From Aralia elata (lineage: Eukaryota > Streptophyta > Magnoliopsida > Apiales > Araliaceae): a stretch of 64,000 bases of DNA. This document shows positions 49,021 through 60,994 of this stretch, piece after piece. The stretch lies in the NCBI GenBank assembly GCA_034770075.1, contig CM068379.1, positions 17,359,506-17,423,505 on the forward strand, given 5' to 3'. The notes beneath the pieces are model-generated. The model was not told the origin of the DNA, searched no databases, and saw only the letters and a program-made list of their open reading frames with translations. A program made the position numbers and the translations under genes. Within the stretch, counting starts at the first letter, position 1. The number at the start of each line of letters is the position of its first letter.

Positions 49021-49870
49021 TAAGAAATCACACATTTTATGACGAATTTTTTGCCACGCACAAAATTTCATCACAATTTGTTAATTAATAATTACGAAAT
49101 TCATAATCGTCACTAAAACTGTTACTTTTGTGACGACCTTTAATTTTGTCACAATTAATCATTTATATCGTCACTAATTTACACATTTGATGACGATTAA
49201 CAAAATTTCGTCACAAGTTATTTTGGAGGTAGAATTTCGTACCAAAATTTTGGAGGAAAACTTTTTAGTGACATTTTGTAATAATTGATGACAGTATTTA
49301 TTGTCACAAAATATTTCTTTCGATGACAACATAATAGTTTGTCATTAATTATTTGTAAAATTTAGTGACAATGTGCTTTCGTCACTAATGTTCACATTTA
49401 GTGACGCCAAATACAAATTCGTCATAATTTTATTTGGAGGCAAAATTTTGGAGGGAAATTTTGGAGGGAAATTTTTTAATGACGAAAAAATAATAATTTA
49501 TGACAATTTGTATTGTCATAAATACCAATTTTATATGACGAGATAATACTGCGTCACTAATTAGATGCGTGGATAAGTGACAAAAATCGTTCGTCATAAA
49601 TGCTTATATTTAGTGACAAAGTACATAATATCGTCACAATTTTATTTGGAGGCAAATTTTTTCTGAAGAATTTTGGAGGGAAATTTTTGAAGACGAAAAA
49701 ATATTAATTTATGACAAATTGTATTGTCATAAATATCAATTTTATATGACGAGATAATAGTGCGTCACTAATTAGATGAGTTGATAAGTGACAAAAATGG
49801 TTCGTCATAAATTCTTATATTTAGTGACAAAGTATGCAATAGCGTCACATTTTTATATGTTGGCAAAATT
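49016..49870. repeat. CACTA subterminal repeats
   Basis: The words GTGACGA, TCGTCAC and TGACAA recur in both orientations. Larger units of about 212-224 bp repeat in tandem: starts TTTATTTGGAGGCAAA at 49429 and 49641, and a more diverged copy begins near 49205. In En/Spm such motifs bind the accessory protein TNPA; the same role here is inferred. Confidence 0.85.
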
Positions 49871-50040
49871 TTCTTGTATCCAAGCGCCGTCACCGATCTT
49901 CCTTTCATCATTGGCAGCCGCCATTTAGTCAAGAACCTCCATTATCAATTTTTAATAATCTCAAATTGATGGCAGAAATTATTTGACATTTTAGGTATGT
50001 TTTTAGATTTTGATTTGAATTGATAATTAGTAGTTGTTCT

Positions 50041-50688
50041 AATTGAACAACTGTTGGCTTGTTTTGGTGTTAACAAAACAGACACATACATGCAAGCATA
50101 CACAGTCAACAAGTAATATAGAGTAAGTCTAGTATCGTTCCCACGGAGAAAAGTAATTATCCCTAATCTATCATGCAACAATTTTATAGCTAGTTCTGAC
50201 TACTTAAACGAACAAATAAGTTGTGAGTTGAAAATCGAAATGATTAAAAATCTAAGATATCTAACTATCAAATGACTTGATTCAAATTGGAGAGATATGG
50301 GATCCTAATGTCACTTAATGTATCATTCAAATTGCAACACCTCTTGTTAAACCTAACTGATTATTTCGGGCCGCTAGTTGAGAGCTTTACGGTGGAATGT
50401 AGCTATCGTTCGATATTCTATGTCCATATCACATAATTTCCACACAATCGATAGAATTCATGCAAACATCAACATCACCTAATTCACTATATTTCTATGC
50501 AAATTACAAGTGATATAAATTTAAGCGTGAGCTCTCTCAATCAACTACACATGGTAAACTGGTATATGTCTATCCAGATTACGAATCACAAAACCTATCA
50601 CATGCAGATTCCATGAACATATGCTAACATGGCCAATTCTAAACTTGCAATTCACTTTCAATTTCATACAAGTTGTTAAGGTAGAGGA
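50041..50688. other. non-coding DNA between CACTA terminus and antisense ORF
   Basis: Contains AGTATCGTTCCCACGGAGA near 50130, a word I associate with several plant transposon families. No gene. Confidence 0.4.
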
Positions 50689-51843
50689 TCACTCGTCATC
50701 GCCTTCCTCGTCGTCGGACTCTTCGATTGACTCCTCGGGTGGAAACACTGGCAGTGGGAGAGGCTCAAGAAAGTGAAATGGCCCTGCACTGGGGTTGAGT
50801 TGGTTGAACACAGCTGCCAACGCCGCTTGAAATTAGTTGTTGTTCTGACTGATAATATCTTGACGCTCAGCTAGGTGAGAGTTGTCCTGCAATAGCTCAG
50901 AGTGGTTCGCCTTAATCTGTTTTTGTAGCCTGCGTATTTGCTTATCGAACTGACCGGAAGATGTGGATGGGTCGGCCTCGTTCTGTTGTGGCACAAGGTA
51001 TCCGAGGCCTCTGGGATGTTCAGTTGCGCCTGTCCAACCTTTGTAACAAACTATAAGAGCATGATCAATGACTGGCCAAGGTTGGATCACCGCCGAATTA
51101 TCAGCCCATCGCACCCCAGCATTGTAACAAAGAGCCGTAATCAACATGGGGTGTGGAAATCCACCAGTTGTGGCACCACCTCGCATATATCTCTTGATAG
51201 AACCCTCGATCACAGCCCCCACGTCAATTTTCATTCCTGAGACTAAGCTGTAGAGGAGTACTGCTCTTTCCTTAGTGATATGACTGAAGTGGTTAGTGGG
51301 CATCAAGCGTGCACAAAGAAAAGCATGACAGGCCTTGCCATACCGACTCAGCTCTGATTTGGGGAATGTCATAGCACCTCGATCTTTTATATCCCACTTT
51401 GTACCTGGCTTGCACAATTCAGCAATGATCCGCTCATAATCGGGTCCATTCCGCACATATTCAGCATACTGATGAGTTGCCCCACTGAAATTAGGCAATT
51501 GAAAGTAAGCATTGATTGCATTGCTCAGAACAGAAATCTGTTGGCCTCTTACTTGCACTGCCCCGAGTTGTCCTTCTTGCAAATTAGCATAGAACTCCTT
51601 TACAATCGGCACAATTGCCACGCCCGGCTGCGCCGTGAAATTCACCCAACTCCGTTCATCAATCATTAGTGCCAATTCGCTGTCATTGTCTGAGTCCGGT
51701 ACGATTCCCCTTTCCGGAATGAATGTGCGATTGTCCCATGCCTTAAACTTATCTGCCGGTTCCACACTAATAAAGCGCTTTTTATCGAAGGTGTGAGATG
51801 ATTTGGAACTTGACTCGGCACCTCGGTGACGCTTAGAAGCCAT
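50689..51843 (-). pseudogene. antisense transposon-protein ORF with one nonsense codon
   Basis: On the minus strand the likely start is ATG at 51843 (MASKRHRGAESSSKSS). The reading runs to TAA at 50833-50835, then continues open in the same frame for 48 further codons, ending in an acidic tail (EESIEESDDEEGDDE) at TGA 50689-50691. So the original protein was about 384 aa with one premature stop. Visible features are FKAWDNRTFIPERGI, WVNFTAQPG, VPIVKEFYANL, VRGQQISVL and KERAVLLYSLVSGMKID, then a charged coiled-coil stretch. These match the plant 'putative plant transposon protein' family as I know it (Transposase_32 type); its function is not known to me. It diverges from the TNP2 gene across the GC-rich array. 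Confidence 0.7.
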
Positions 51844-52350
51844 GTTGAAAGTATATGGGAACACACCCAATCACTGATGTAACAAAAGTAACCTCAAATA
51901 TTGAACAAGTTCACTCAGACAATTTCTCAAACAGTTGGTGTGCACCCATGAAAGTCAAACTTGATAAATCTCTCCCCCAAACTTGATTCCCCCAAATTTT
52001 GCTATCTAATCAAGCCACAATGATTCTCCAATACACAAGAACAGTAAAACTCCACAACCCAAATCCAATTGAACCAACAGAAGCTCAAATTGGTGATATA
52101 TAGCAAGATAATTCAATTTGCTACACTAATCACATGACCCATACCATACCATGCAATTCCAAGTAATATCCAAGTAATCTAATGTATGATCTTTGCACAC
52201 TTACTTGAAATAGAGAAGCCCTAATTGACTTTGGTAGAGAAATCCGCCCAATTTTGCTTATGGATGCCGATGGTGTGGTGTAGGAGTGTTTTTGGTCTTC
52301 AATCGGAGTGCAAGGAGGATAAAGATTGTTGCCTTTGTGCTTGAATTGGA
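51844..52350. other. leader of the antisense ORF, no separate gene
   Basis: Upstream of the minus-strand ATG at 51843. On the minus strand TATTTCAAGTAAGTGTGC (near 52203) would serve as a 5' UTR splice donor. No other signal. Confidence 0.4.
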
Positions 52351-52745
52351 TGGGGTGGGGTTGAGGTTGAGTTTGGATGTCAATGGTGGCTTAGGAGAGG
52401 AGAGGGATTGTTTGAGTGAGGAGAAGGGACGGTTGAAGTTTTAAGAGAATAAGCCCATTTCGGTTTTTTTAAAACTTCAAAATTGCCGACTTTTGGTACC
52501 AACGCCGGAGGCGCTCGATTTGTGTTCGTTTCAGAGCCGGAGGCGCTCGCAGGCAGGAGGTTCAGCGCCGGAGGCTCTCAATTTAGCTTTGGCCCGCGCC
52601 AACGGCTCTCACTCTTGATACCACCCAAACATTGCTCTCAGTGCCGGCGACTCTCGTTTCTTCTTATTCCAGCGCCGACGGCGCCCACCTCCAGGGAGTT
52701 CAGCGCCGGAGGCGCTCAAGTTAGCCTTATCCAGAGCCGACGGCT
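52351..52745. repeat. GC-rich palindromic array, copy 1 (between divergent genes)
   Basis: Eight units of the form AGCGCCGGAGGCGCTC, each a short inverted repeat around a 3-bp centre, sit about 31 bp apart: their GCCG cores start at 52504, 52536, 52567, 52598 (GCCA), 52643, 52674, 52705 and 52736. The preceding 150 bp is purine-rich on the plus strand (GGGGTGGGGTTGAGGTTGAG). The whole block to about 52682 recurs at 60256. It lies between the antisense ORF and the TNP2 gene, a position for a shared promoter or protein-binding region. Confidence 0.9.
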
Positions 52746-53478
52746 CTCAACTTTGCGACTTTGTATGTTAAAATTGAACTATATAAAATTAAACTATATA
52801 AAATATCTCCCCAGTCCCGGCTCCCTCTGTGTCTCTGTCCTCCCACCTGCCGAAATCTCTCTCTCCCTTCCAAATTGAATTCCAGTTTTGCTTCGTTACG
52901 TAAGGAAATTAAAGCTAAAGAGGGATTCCAAAGATTATAATCAAGCACAAGAGGTATATGTAATTTTGGTATGTTTTTTATGATTAAAAACTACAGATAT
53001 GATTGTGATTTTAGTAAGAAGAACCATTTTATAATTCGATTCATAATAATTGGTAGCATGGTTGGCATGTTTTTACTCCTTTTCTGATTACTTTGCAAAC
53101 TCTTGAAGAATTCCTGAATGTCTAGTTCTCCTTTTTTGATTACTCCTTGTTTTACCCACTATCTACTGAAATATCTTTACCTTTATATTTCCTCTTTTTC
53201 TTCGCTTTATTAAATTTATCAGCCTACTTCTCTGTGCTGAGTTTTGTCCTTGTGTTCTTTTATTCTGCTTTTGTAGTTTTGAGGTTATAGCTGTTTGGTG
53301 GAGGGGTGCTCATGTATAGCAGTTTTTATTGTCAGGATTTAAAATCAAACTTTATCTGCAATCACCAAGCAAGGCAAGTTCAAGAATACAGTGCTGCTAT
53401 CTTCGCCCTTTTTTAGCATTATTAGTTTTTTGCTATTGTTTCGGGAATGTGAATCAACTAGCTTGTGTGGGGTATAAA
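52746..53478 (+). promoter_or_regulatory. leader of the TNP2 gene
   Basis: ACTATATAAAATTAAACTAT with a second ACTATATAAAA near 52780-52800 offers TATA boxes, followed by a CTCTCTCTCCCTTCC leader at about 52857. A GT-AG intron may lie between about 52950 and 53335. The family-typical start MDKSWLH is at 53479, so the open frame extending upstream to 53329 is probably leader. Confidence 0.5.
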
Positions 53479-56400
53479 ATGGACAAGAGCTGGTTGCATG
53501 CAATTAAATGGTCTAAGGCTTATATTGATGGGGTAAATGCTTTTATGAAATTTGTTAAAACTCGTGTAGGTACAGAGTGCGACATTCGATGCCCATGTAT
53601 AGATTGTTTGAACTTAATAATTCAAGATCAAAAATCAGTTAAAAATCATATTTTGGAGCGAGGGATAGATCCAGGGTACACAACATGGTTTTATCACGGT
53701 GAACCATCAAGTTCGAATAATTTAAGGAATCCACATACCAATGAGGGTGATAAGATTGATAATGATTTGTTTGAAGAAGATGATGAAGAAGATGATGGTG
53801 TTAATGACATATTATTTGACCTTGGTCAACAACACTATCAAGCTGATGCTGAAAATCTCTCAGATGACAATAACACCAACATTGGTGGTGTTCCAGTATA
53901 TCTCGAGGCACTCATGATGGGTGCTCAAACAGAATTATACCCTGGATGTAAGAAGATTTCAAGGATTTCTTTTATCATACAATTACTTCACCTCAAAGTG
54001 TATAATAAGGTGAGTAATAAAACTATAGATATGATGTTGAGGCTGATGAAATTATCTCTTCCTGATGGTGAGACGCTTCCAAGTTCTTACTACGAAGCTA
54101 AAAAATCGTTGCGAGATTTGGGATTGGGATATGAATGTATCCATGCTTGTAAGTACGACTGTATTTTATTCTGGAAGGAGAATGGAAACGTGGAAACTTG
54201 TCCTACTTGTGGAACTTCTCGATGGAAAGTCAATGATGGTATAGGGAAGAAGATACCACAAAAGATTTTAAGGTATTTTCCACTGATACCTAGGCTTCAA
54301 CGCTTGTTCATGTCCCAAAAAACATGTAAAAAGATGGCGTGGCATAAAGAAAAACGAATTGATGATGATTATATGAGACATTCGGCTGATTCACTAGCTT
54401 GGAAAGACTTTGATAGTAACTTTCCTTGGTTTGCAAATGATCCTAGAAATGTTAGACTAGCTCTAGCTGCAGATGGTTTTAATCCATTTGGAAACTTAAG
54501 CACCACTTATAGCATGTGGCCTGTTATTGTAGCTCCATTGAATCTTCCCCCTTGGGATTGCATGAAACAACCATTCTTTATGTTATCTTTACTAATTCTA
54601 GGGAAGAAATCACCAGGAAAGGACATTGATGTCTACTTACAGCCGTTAATTGAAGAGTTAAAAAAATTATGGGTTGAAGGGATAGAAACCTTTGATGTTT
54701 CTTGTAAAAAAAAAATTCAAATGCATGCTGCTGTTTTATGGACAATAAACGATTTTCCTGCATATGGTGATTTGTTTGGATGGAGTACTAAAGGGTACAT
54801 GGCTTGTCCAGTTTGTAATGACCAAATATGTTCTCAGGGGTTGCGAAACAAGGTGTGTTACATGGGACACCGTTGCTATTTACCAAAAGATCATGCTTGG
54901 AGAAGAAGTAGAAAGTTCAATGGTAAAAGAGAAGAGAGCGAGGCACCTAGAGAATTAACTGGGGAGGATGTGTTAATGCAGTTAGGGAGACTAGAAGATT
55001 TGACACCAGGGAAGCATGGTAATAGAAAGAGAAAGCGCAAGCCTGAGGAATTGAATTGGACTAAATTTAGCATTTTTTTTTGTTTGCCTTACTGGAGTAA
55101 GTTGAAGTTAAGGAACAATTTAGATGTAATGCATATTGAAAAGAATATTTGTGAGAGTATATTGGGAACCTTGATGAGTATAGATGGGAAAACAAAAGAT
55201 ACAGTCAAGTCAAGGCAGGATTTGGAGGACATGAACATTCGCAAGGAGTTGCACTTAATTAAGAGGAGTGATGGAAAATATGTGAAACCTGCTGCATGTT
55301 ATGTCATGAAAAAGAAAGAAAGGCAGGATTTCTGTGAGTTTCTAAAATCGATTAGATTTCCTGATGGGTATGCTTCTAATATCTCTCGTTGTGTTAGTTC
55401 GAGTGATCAAAAGATATCTGGGTTGAAAAGTCATGACTGCCATATACTTTTACAACGGTTACTTCCTGTTGGTATTCGAGGATCGTTAAACAATGAAGTA
55501 TCCGACGTAGTAGCAGAGTTGGGTCATTTTTTTCAACGGTTGTGTTGTAAGAAGTTGAAGAAGTCTGAATTAGAGAAAATGAGAGAAGATATTTGCTTGA
55601 TTTTATGTAAACTTGAAAAAATATATCCTCCAGCTTTTTTTGACATAATGGTTCATTTGCCTATTCATTTACCGAATGAGGCATTGATTGGTGGACCGGT
55701 TCAATTTAGATGGATGTATCCAATTGAAAGGTAAAAAAAACACATTCATTATATAAATTATTTTGTCTAAGTTGTAGTTGATGTCTTTGTTAATTATGTT
55801 TTTGTAGATCATTATGTGAATTGAAGCAGAGTGTGCGCAATAAAGCTCAACCAGAAGGTTCAGTTGCAGAAGCTTACATTGCAAAAGAGTGTTTAACTTT
55901 TTGCTCAATGTACTTGCGGGGAATTGAGACTAGATTCAATCGAGATGAGCGAAATAATGATATAGTAACTGATGATAGTTTATCAATTTTCTCTCAAAAA
56001 TGCCGCCATTTTGGTGCAACTAAATATGTTGAGTTATTAGAGGAAGAGTTCAATGTGACACAATGGTTTGTCTTCCACAATTGTGAAGAGGTTGAACCAT
56101 ATTTCGAGTGAGTATATAATTAGATTTTAAACTTACAAAAATAATATGTTAAGTATTTGAAATTTGTTGAAGTGCATATTGATATTATTTATTACAGGAG
56201 GCATAAAGAGGAGCTTCACTTAGCTGGTTGTGAAAATGTAGATAAAAAACATAGAGAGCAATTTCTCGCATGGTTCAAAAATCATGTAAGATACTTTGGA
56301 TTTTGAATGTTGTTTGCAATTGTAAAATATCTTATTATCATGTTGTTGATTTTTAAAATCTTACTTCTCTATAGATGACTCAAATATATCATGATGAACC

Positions 56401-57169
56401 ATCAGAAGAAAACGAATCTCTATATTCATTAGCATGTGCACCTTATAGGTGTGTAAGAAAGTACACTGGATGCATCGTGATTGGAGTTAGGTTTTTAACT
56501 AAAGAACGTGATGGTCGTCGTAAAAGTCAAAATAGTGGGATTGTAGTAGAGGGGAACCATGGTGAAGATATCATAGATTTTTATGGGGTATTAACTGATA
56601 TAATTCAATTGGATTATGTGAAAGATAGACATGTAACTGTATTCAAATGTGAATGGTTTGATCTTGGGAAATAAAAATCAGGGATACAAAAGGATGGAAA
56701 TATAGTAAGTATTAAAGTTACAGGAAAATGGTATGAGAATGATTCTTATATACTAGCTGATCAAGCACGACAAGTTTTCTATATTAATGATCCTAAATTA
56801 GGAGGTAATTAGCGAGTAGTGCAACCATTTCAACATAAGCATATATACGATGTTGATGAGATGCAAGAAGAAGCAATGGATATTGACGACTTTTCCTTTG
56901 TGGAAGATGGAGTATATCAAGAGAATGATGTTGATGACGCATTTGAATTTAGTCTTGGTGAAATACAATCATTGAATAGAGAGGACATGGATCATGAAGA
57001 TGTTGAGGAGTTGGTCATTTCAAGACTACCTGAAGTTGTTGAGGAGAACTTAGAGGATGTCGATGAAGAAGTTGAGTTAGATGAAACTTTGGTTGATTAT
57101 TGTACTACTGAGGATGATTCTCAGCAACATAGTGATTCTGAAAACGATACTGATGATGACAATAGTTAA
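53479..57169 (+). pseudogene. TNP2-type CACTA transposase (tnpD-like), two nonsense codons in last exon
   Basis: The start MDKSWLHAIKWSKAYIDG opens a transposase-associated domain with C-x3-C-x-C-x2-C (about residues 34-42). The Transposase_21 domain follows with LYPGCKKISRISF, LPSSYYEAKKSLRDLGLGYE, a C-P-T-C-G-T-S-R-W zinc-like site, LAADGFNPFGN (about residue 330), GKDIDVYLQPLIEEL (about 380), AYGDLFGWSTKGYMACPVCN and NLDVMHIEKNICESI. Exons are 53479-55730, 55808-56107, 56198-56285 and 56375-57169, with the DUF4218 part (ECLTFCSMYLRG) and DUF4216 part (TGCIVIGVRF) spread over them. Premature stops lie at 56672-56674 (TAA) and 56810-56812 (TAG, where the family usually has Trp in GGNW). The acidic C-terminus ends at 57169. 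The large first exon is fully open. The protein would cut and join the CACTA ends. Confidence 0.9.
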
Positions 57170-58430
57170 CTCAACAGAACACAAGTGCTCTAATAAACTC
57201 ATTCTATTCTTCAAACTTTTTTCGGTTACTTTGATGTATTAATGGTCTAATAAACTCCTCGGATATTATTTGTTTTTGTATTCAGGGAATGATGTTGGTC
57301 CCGGGCTTGCCCATGGCTTGTTGCTCTTCAAACTTTTTCGGTTGTTTATTACTTGTGCGTGTGGCTGCTGGTTTTCTTCTGCTGCCATGGGGCTGGTGCA
57401 GGGCAAGTCTATGCTGGTGTGGTCATGGGCTTGCTACTTGTTGGCTATACTGGCCATTTCTGCTGCGTGTGGCATCTGGTGCAGTCTATTTTTGGCGTGG
57501 CAGGTCTGTTTTGGTGTGGCTGGTCCGTCTGTGCTGCAATGGCTGCTGGTGCAGTCACTTCAGTTAGTGTTGCTGGTGCAGTCTCTTGTGTGCTGTTTGG
57601 AGGTATGGCTGGCTGGTGCTGTTGGTTTTTGCTGGGAGGTATGGCTGGCTGGGTTCTGGTTTGTGAAGCCTTGTCTATATCAATGTTGCTGCTGCTGTCT
57701 AGTTGGCCAGTGTTTGCTGGGATATATGTGTTGCTGCTGGTTTCAACTTATGACTGTGATATTACTGTTCTTTTCAATTTTGAGCATGTTTGCTTCTTTT
57801 TATGGTTACTGGCTGTTTTTATTAGTGGCTGATTACTGTTGTTTGTTTGGGCTCTGACCTTGTAATCTTGTATAGTCATGACATCATAGGGCATGTCCTT
57901 TGATGTCTATGCTATATTCTGATTGGGGTTTCCCATGATGTTTGTACATTCTTTCTCTTTTATTTCAGTCTAAATTTAGGGGAAAAAAAACTTTGTTATG
58001 TTGAATGTGTGCCAAATGATTATTGTAGAGTTACGGAGGAACTGTCTGTTATTCCTTACAAAAATTTGTATTCTGTGCTCAGGAGCGCAATACGACTAAT
58101 CAATCTAGTTGACCACTAAATTTGTAAGGAGGATTAGGTAGGTAGCTATTTGTGGCCGGATTCTTCTACACCTCTCTCATATTTGAAAGAGTTGTTTTAT
58201 AAGATACTTCTCAATGGACGAGATAACAAAAAAATAGATTAAAATTTTAAAAATACTATATTACCTAAAATAATTTACAAATCGACATAACAATTATCAT
58301 AATTTACCACACCACCACAATAATTAATTATTATTTAAAAATAGATATCCATGGATAATCTGAATCTATATACAAAACTTACAAATCATTAACAACAATT
58401 TTCATAATTCACCACACTACCACAATAACA
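57170..58430. other. TG-rich region and 3' flank of the TNP2 gene
   Basis: From about 57290 to 57760 the plus strand is strongly TG/CTGG-rich (GGTATGGCTGGCTGG and GCTGGTGCAGTC recur). Because of this composition three frames stay open at once; the 195-codon one encodes a Cys/Leu/Trp-rich peptide without a recognised family. Nothing recognised after 57860. Confidence 0.6.
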
Positions 58431-58734
58431 ATTATAATTATAATAATTATTATATTTTTTATTATTATAATTATTGATATTATTATTGTTGTTATTATTA
58501 CTATTATCATCATTGTTATGATTATTGTTAGTGTTATTATTATTAGTATTATTACAATTATGATAATTATTCTTCTAATTATTACTATTATTATAAGAAT
58601 AATAATTATTACTATTATAGTTATAATTATAATTATTACTATTATTATTATTATTACTATTTCTATAATAATTATTACTATTATTATTATTACTATTTCT
58701 ATAATAATTATTATTATTTTTAGTACTATTATAA
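58431..58734. repeat. (ATT)n-type low-complexity tract, left part
   Basis: Irregular ATT/ATA triplets, open in several frames only because of composition. Confidence 0.9.
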
Positions 58735-59231
58735 TTAAGGCTGTAAACGATCGAGCGAAGATGAGTTCGGACTCGATTCGGACTCGACAAGAAAAAATAC
58801 GAGCGAGACTCGAATTCGTTAATAATATGAGTATAATTTGAGCATTAAAAATAGTTCGAATAAAAATATTAGTAGAATCTGAGCAAGGTTATACTCGACT
58901 CGTTTAAGATTCAAACTACTCGAATTCTTGATTGTGATTCGATACATACTCGGTTAATACATATTTGATTTGATGTTCGATACATTCTCTTATAATATAT
59001 ACAAATTTAAATCGAATTAGGATAATTAGTTATAATTTTGTTTTGTTTTTATTTTTAATTGTTATTTTATATTTGTAAAATGTAAAAATAAATATTATAA
59101 GCTCATTTCTAAGTAAAACAAGAAATTCAATTTATAATTATATTTATTATAAAACTATTTATAATTTATCATTTCGATTCGAATTCGAGTAGCTCTCTGT
59201 TCGCTCAGGTTCGACTCGTTTACACCCTTAA
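58735..59231. mobile_element. MITE inserted in the ATT tract
   Basis: Terminal inverted repeats TTAAGGCTGTAAACGA and, at the right end inverted, TTAAGGGTGTAAACGA differ at one of 16 bases. TTATAA lies directly outside both ends (58729-58734, 59232-59237). Inside, TCGAATTC and GACTCG words occur near both ends. Length 497 bp. The GGGTGTAAACGAG end is common among plant hAT-like MITEs in my knowledge. Confidence 0.75.
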
Positions 59232-59470
59232 TTATAATAATAATAAATATTTGTTAACCTTACTTAAGACTATTATTATAATTATTACTTTTTTTACATT
59301 TACTATTAGTACTATTATAATAATAATAAATATTATTATTATTATTATTGTTATTACTATTACTATAATTATTATTATTATTAGTTGTAGTGTTATTATT
59401 GTTATTATAATTAAGGCTATTATAATTATTATAAATATCATTATTATTATTACTACTACTATCAAATGTT
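59232..59470. repeat. (ATT)n-type low-complexity tract, right part
   Basis: Continuation of the tract cut by the MITE. Confidence 0.9.
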
Positions 59471-60255
59471 TGTTATTTATTTACGATCATAAATAATGTT
59501 AAAGTTAAAAAAATTAAAAATAAGTAATCTAAAATACTTTAAATTTTATTAAAAGGACATAATATTAATCTAAAAAAGTCTTTTGGAAATCAATTTAAAG
59601 TAAATTAATTTTTTGGTATTGTATTTAACTAACAATTAGGGAGGGCTTCGTTCAATTCTAGTAGAATCTGGCTTTGTGCGCGACAGTGATTCCTGCTAGA
59701 GAGATGGGTTCGCTCAATTCTTAGCCAGCATTGATCGAAGGTTCAACCAGATAGATGCTAGGTCTCAACCAATTTGTTCTCCCCTCTACTCGTTAGCCAT
59801 AGTTTAGGCGGGAGAAATAAAAAAGTTAATAGCGCCAAATTTTGCCGCTAATAACAGAGCAAATTTAATTGACAGTGTTATTCTTGACTTTTCCCTATAA
59901 ATGTTCCAAATTTAAGCTCGAGCGTGGTAAGTCATGACTGCAGCCCTTTTCCTTTCCATTCAATTCCATTTCGAGCGTGGTAAGTCACTGCTTCTAAGTT
60001 TGTTTTCATCTTAAAGAGTATTTATTGAGCTATAATCAGGTGTTACTGGAGTATTTATTGATGTTGTGGTCTCTTGAATTAATAGTCAGATTTTTACTGG
60101 TGTTGGTGAAAAATAATTTGTGAAGTACATCCATCTGTAGAATCTTCTTCTTTGTTAGTATTATCAAAAATTATTATAGATAACATTTGTTTATACAGCT
60201 GTGGCCTGTGGGCTTCTAAGACCACTGATTTTTAAAAAAGAACATGAGAATAATA
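59471..60255. other. spacer upstream of the second array
   Basis: GAGCGTGGTAAGTCA occurs twice (near 59921 and 59973), a short direct duplication of about 52 bp period. No gene seen. Confidence 0.45.
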
Positions 60256-60590
60256 TGGGGTGGGGTTGAGGTTGAGTTTGGATGTCAATGGTGGCTTAGG
60301 AGAGGAGAGGGATTGTTTGAGTGAGGAGAAAGGACGATTGAAGTTTGAAGAGAATAAGCCCATTTCGGTTTTTTTAAAACTTCAAAACTGTCGACTTTTG
60401 GTGCCAGCATCGGCGGCGCTCGGTTTGTGTTCGTTTCAGAGCCGGAGGCGCTCGCAGGCAGGAGGTTCAGCGCCGGAGGCTCTCAATTTAGCTTTGGCCA
60501 GCGCCGACGGCTCTCACTCTTGATACCCACCCAAACATTGCTCTCGCCGCCGGCGGCTCTCGTTTCTTCTTATTCTAGCGCCGACGGCTC
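60256..60590. repeat. GC-rich palindromic array, copy 2 (upstream of the tnpA-like gene)
   Basis: Near-identical to 52351-52682, offset 7905-7906 bases, in the same orientation, including the purine-rich lead and six palindromic units. It lacks the last two units of copy 1. It ends 405 bases before the ATG at 60995. Confidence 0.9.
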
Positions 60591-60994
60591 TTGAGAGAAA
60601 ATAATCTTTTTTCTTGTCCAAATAATACTGGTTGCTCAAGGTTTTACAAAAAAATAAAATAATAATAATAAAAAATTGGTCTTATTAAGATGAGAATATA
60701 TGCTCCAACTGTTCCAGGCTCATTTGATTTTTGACAAAAATACCCTTTAATCACTGATCTCACATAAGTATCATTATCAAATTGGATTAATGTTTGATTA
60801 TATTCTGTGTTTTTTGTTAGCCAATACTATTTGTTAATCTATACCAGAGTTTGGACTCCAACTAATGCTGCTGATGATCAATTTTTTCTAAAAATACCAA
60901 GACACTTAAAATTGATGTTTATGCTCACATATTAGTAGTTAATACAATTCTAATAGATCTAAGTTAACTTTTTTTATTCTTACAGGTTTTATAA

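Noticed and set aside
53329..53478. Upstream extension of the TNP2 reading frame as its true N-terminus
   Set aside because: The family start MDKSWLH lies at 53479; the upstream frame begins near a likely splice acceptor and shows no conserved residues.
57270..57857. A 195-aa membrane-protein-like gene
   Set aside because: The hydrophobic Cys/Leu/Trp content follows from TG-rich DNA, and other frames are open as well.
58518..58841. Ile-rich and Asn-rich ORFs in the ATT tracts
   Set aside because: Pure low-complexity translation of the microsatellite.
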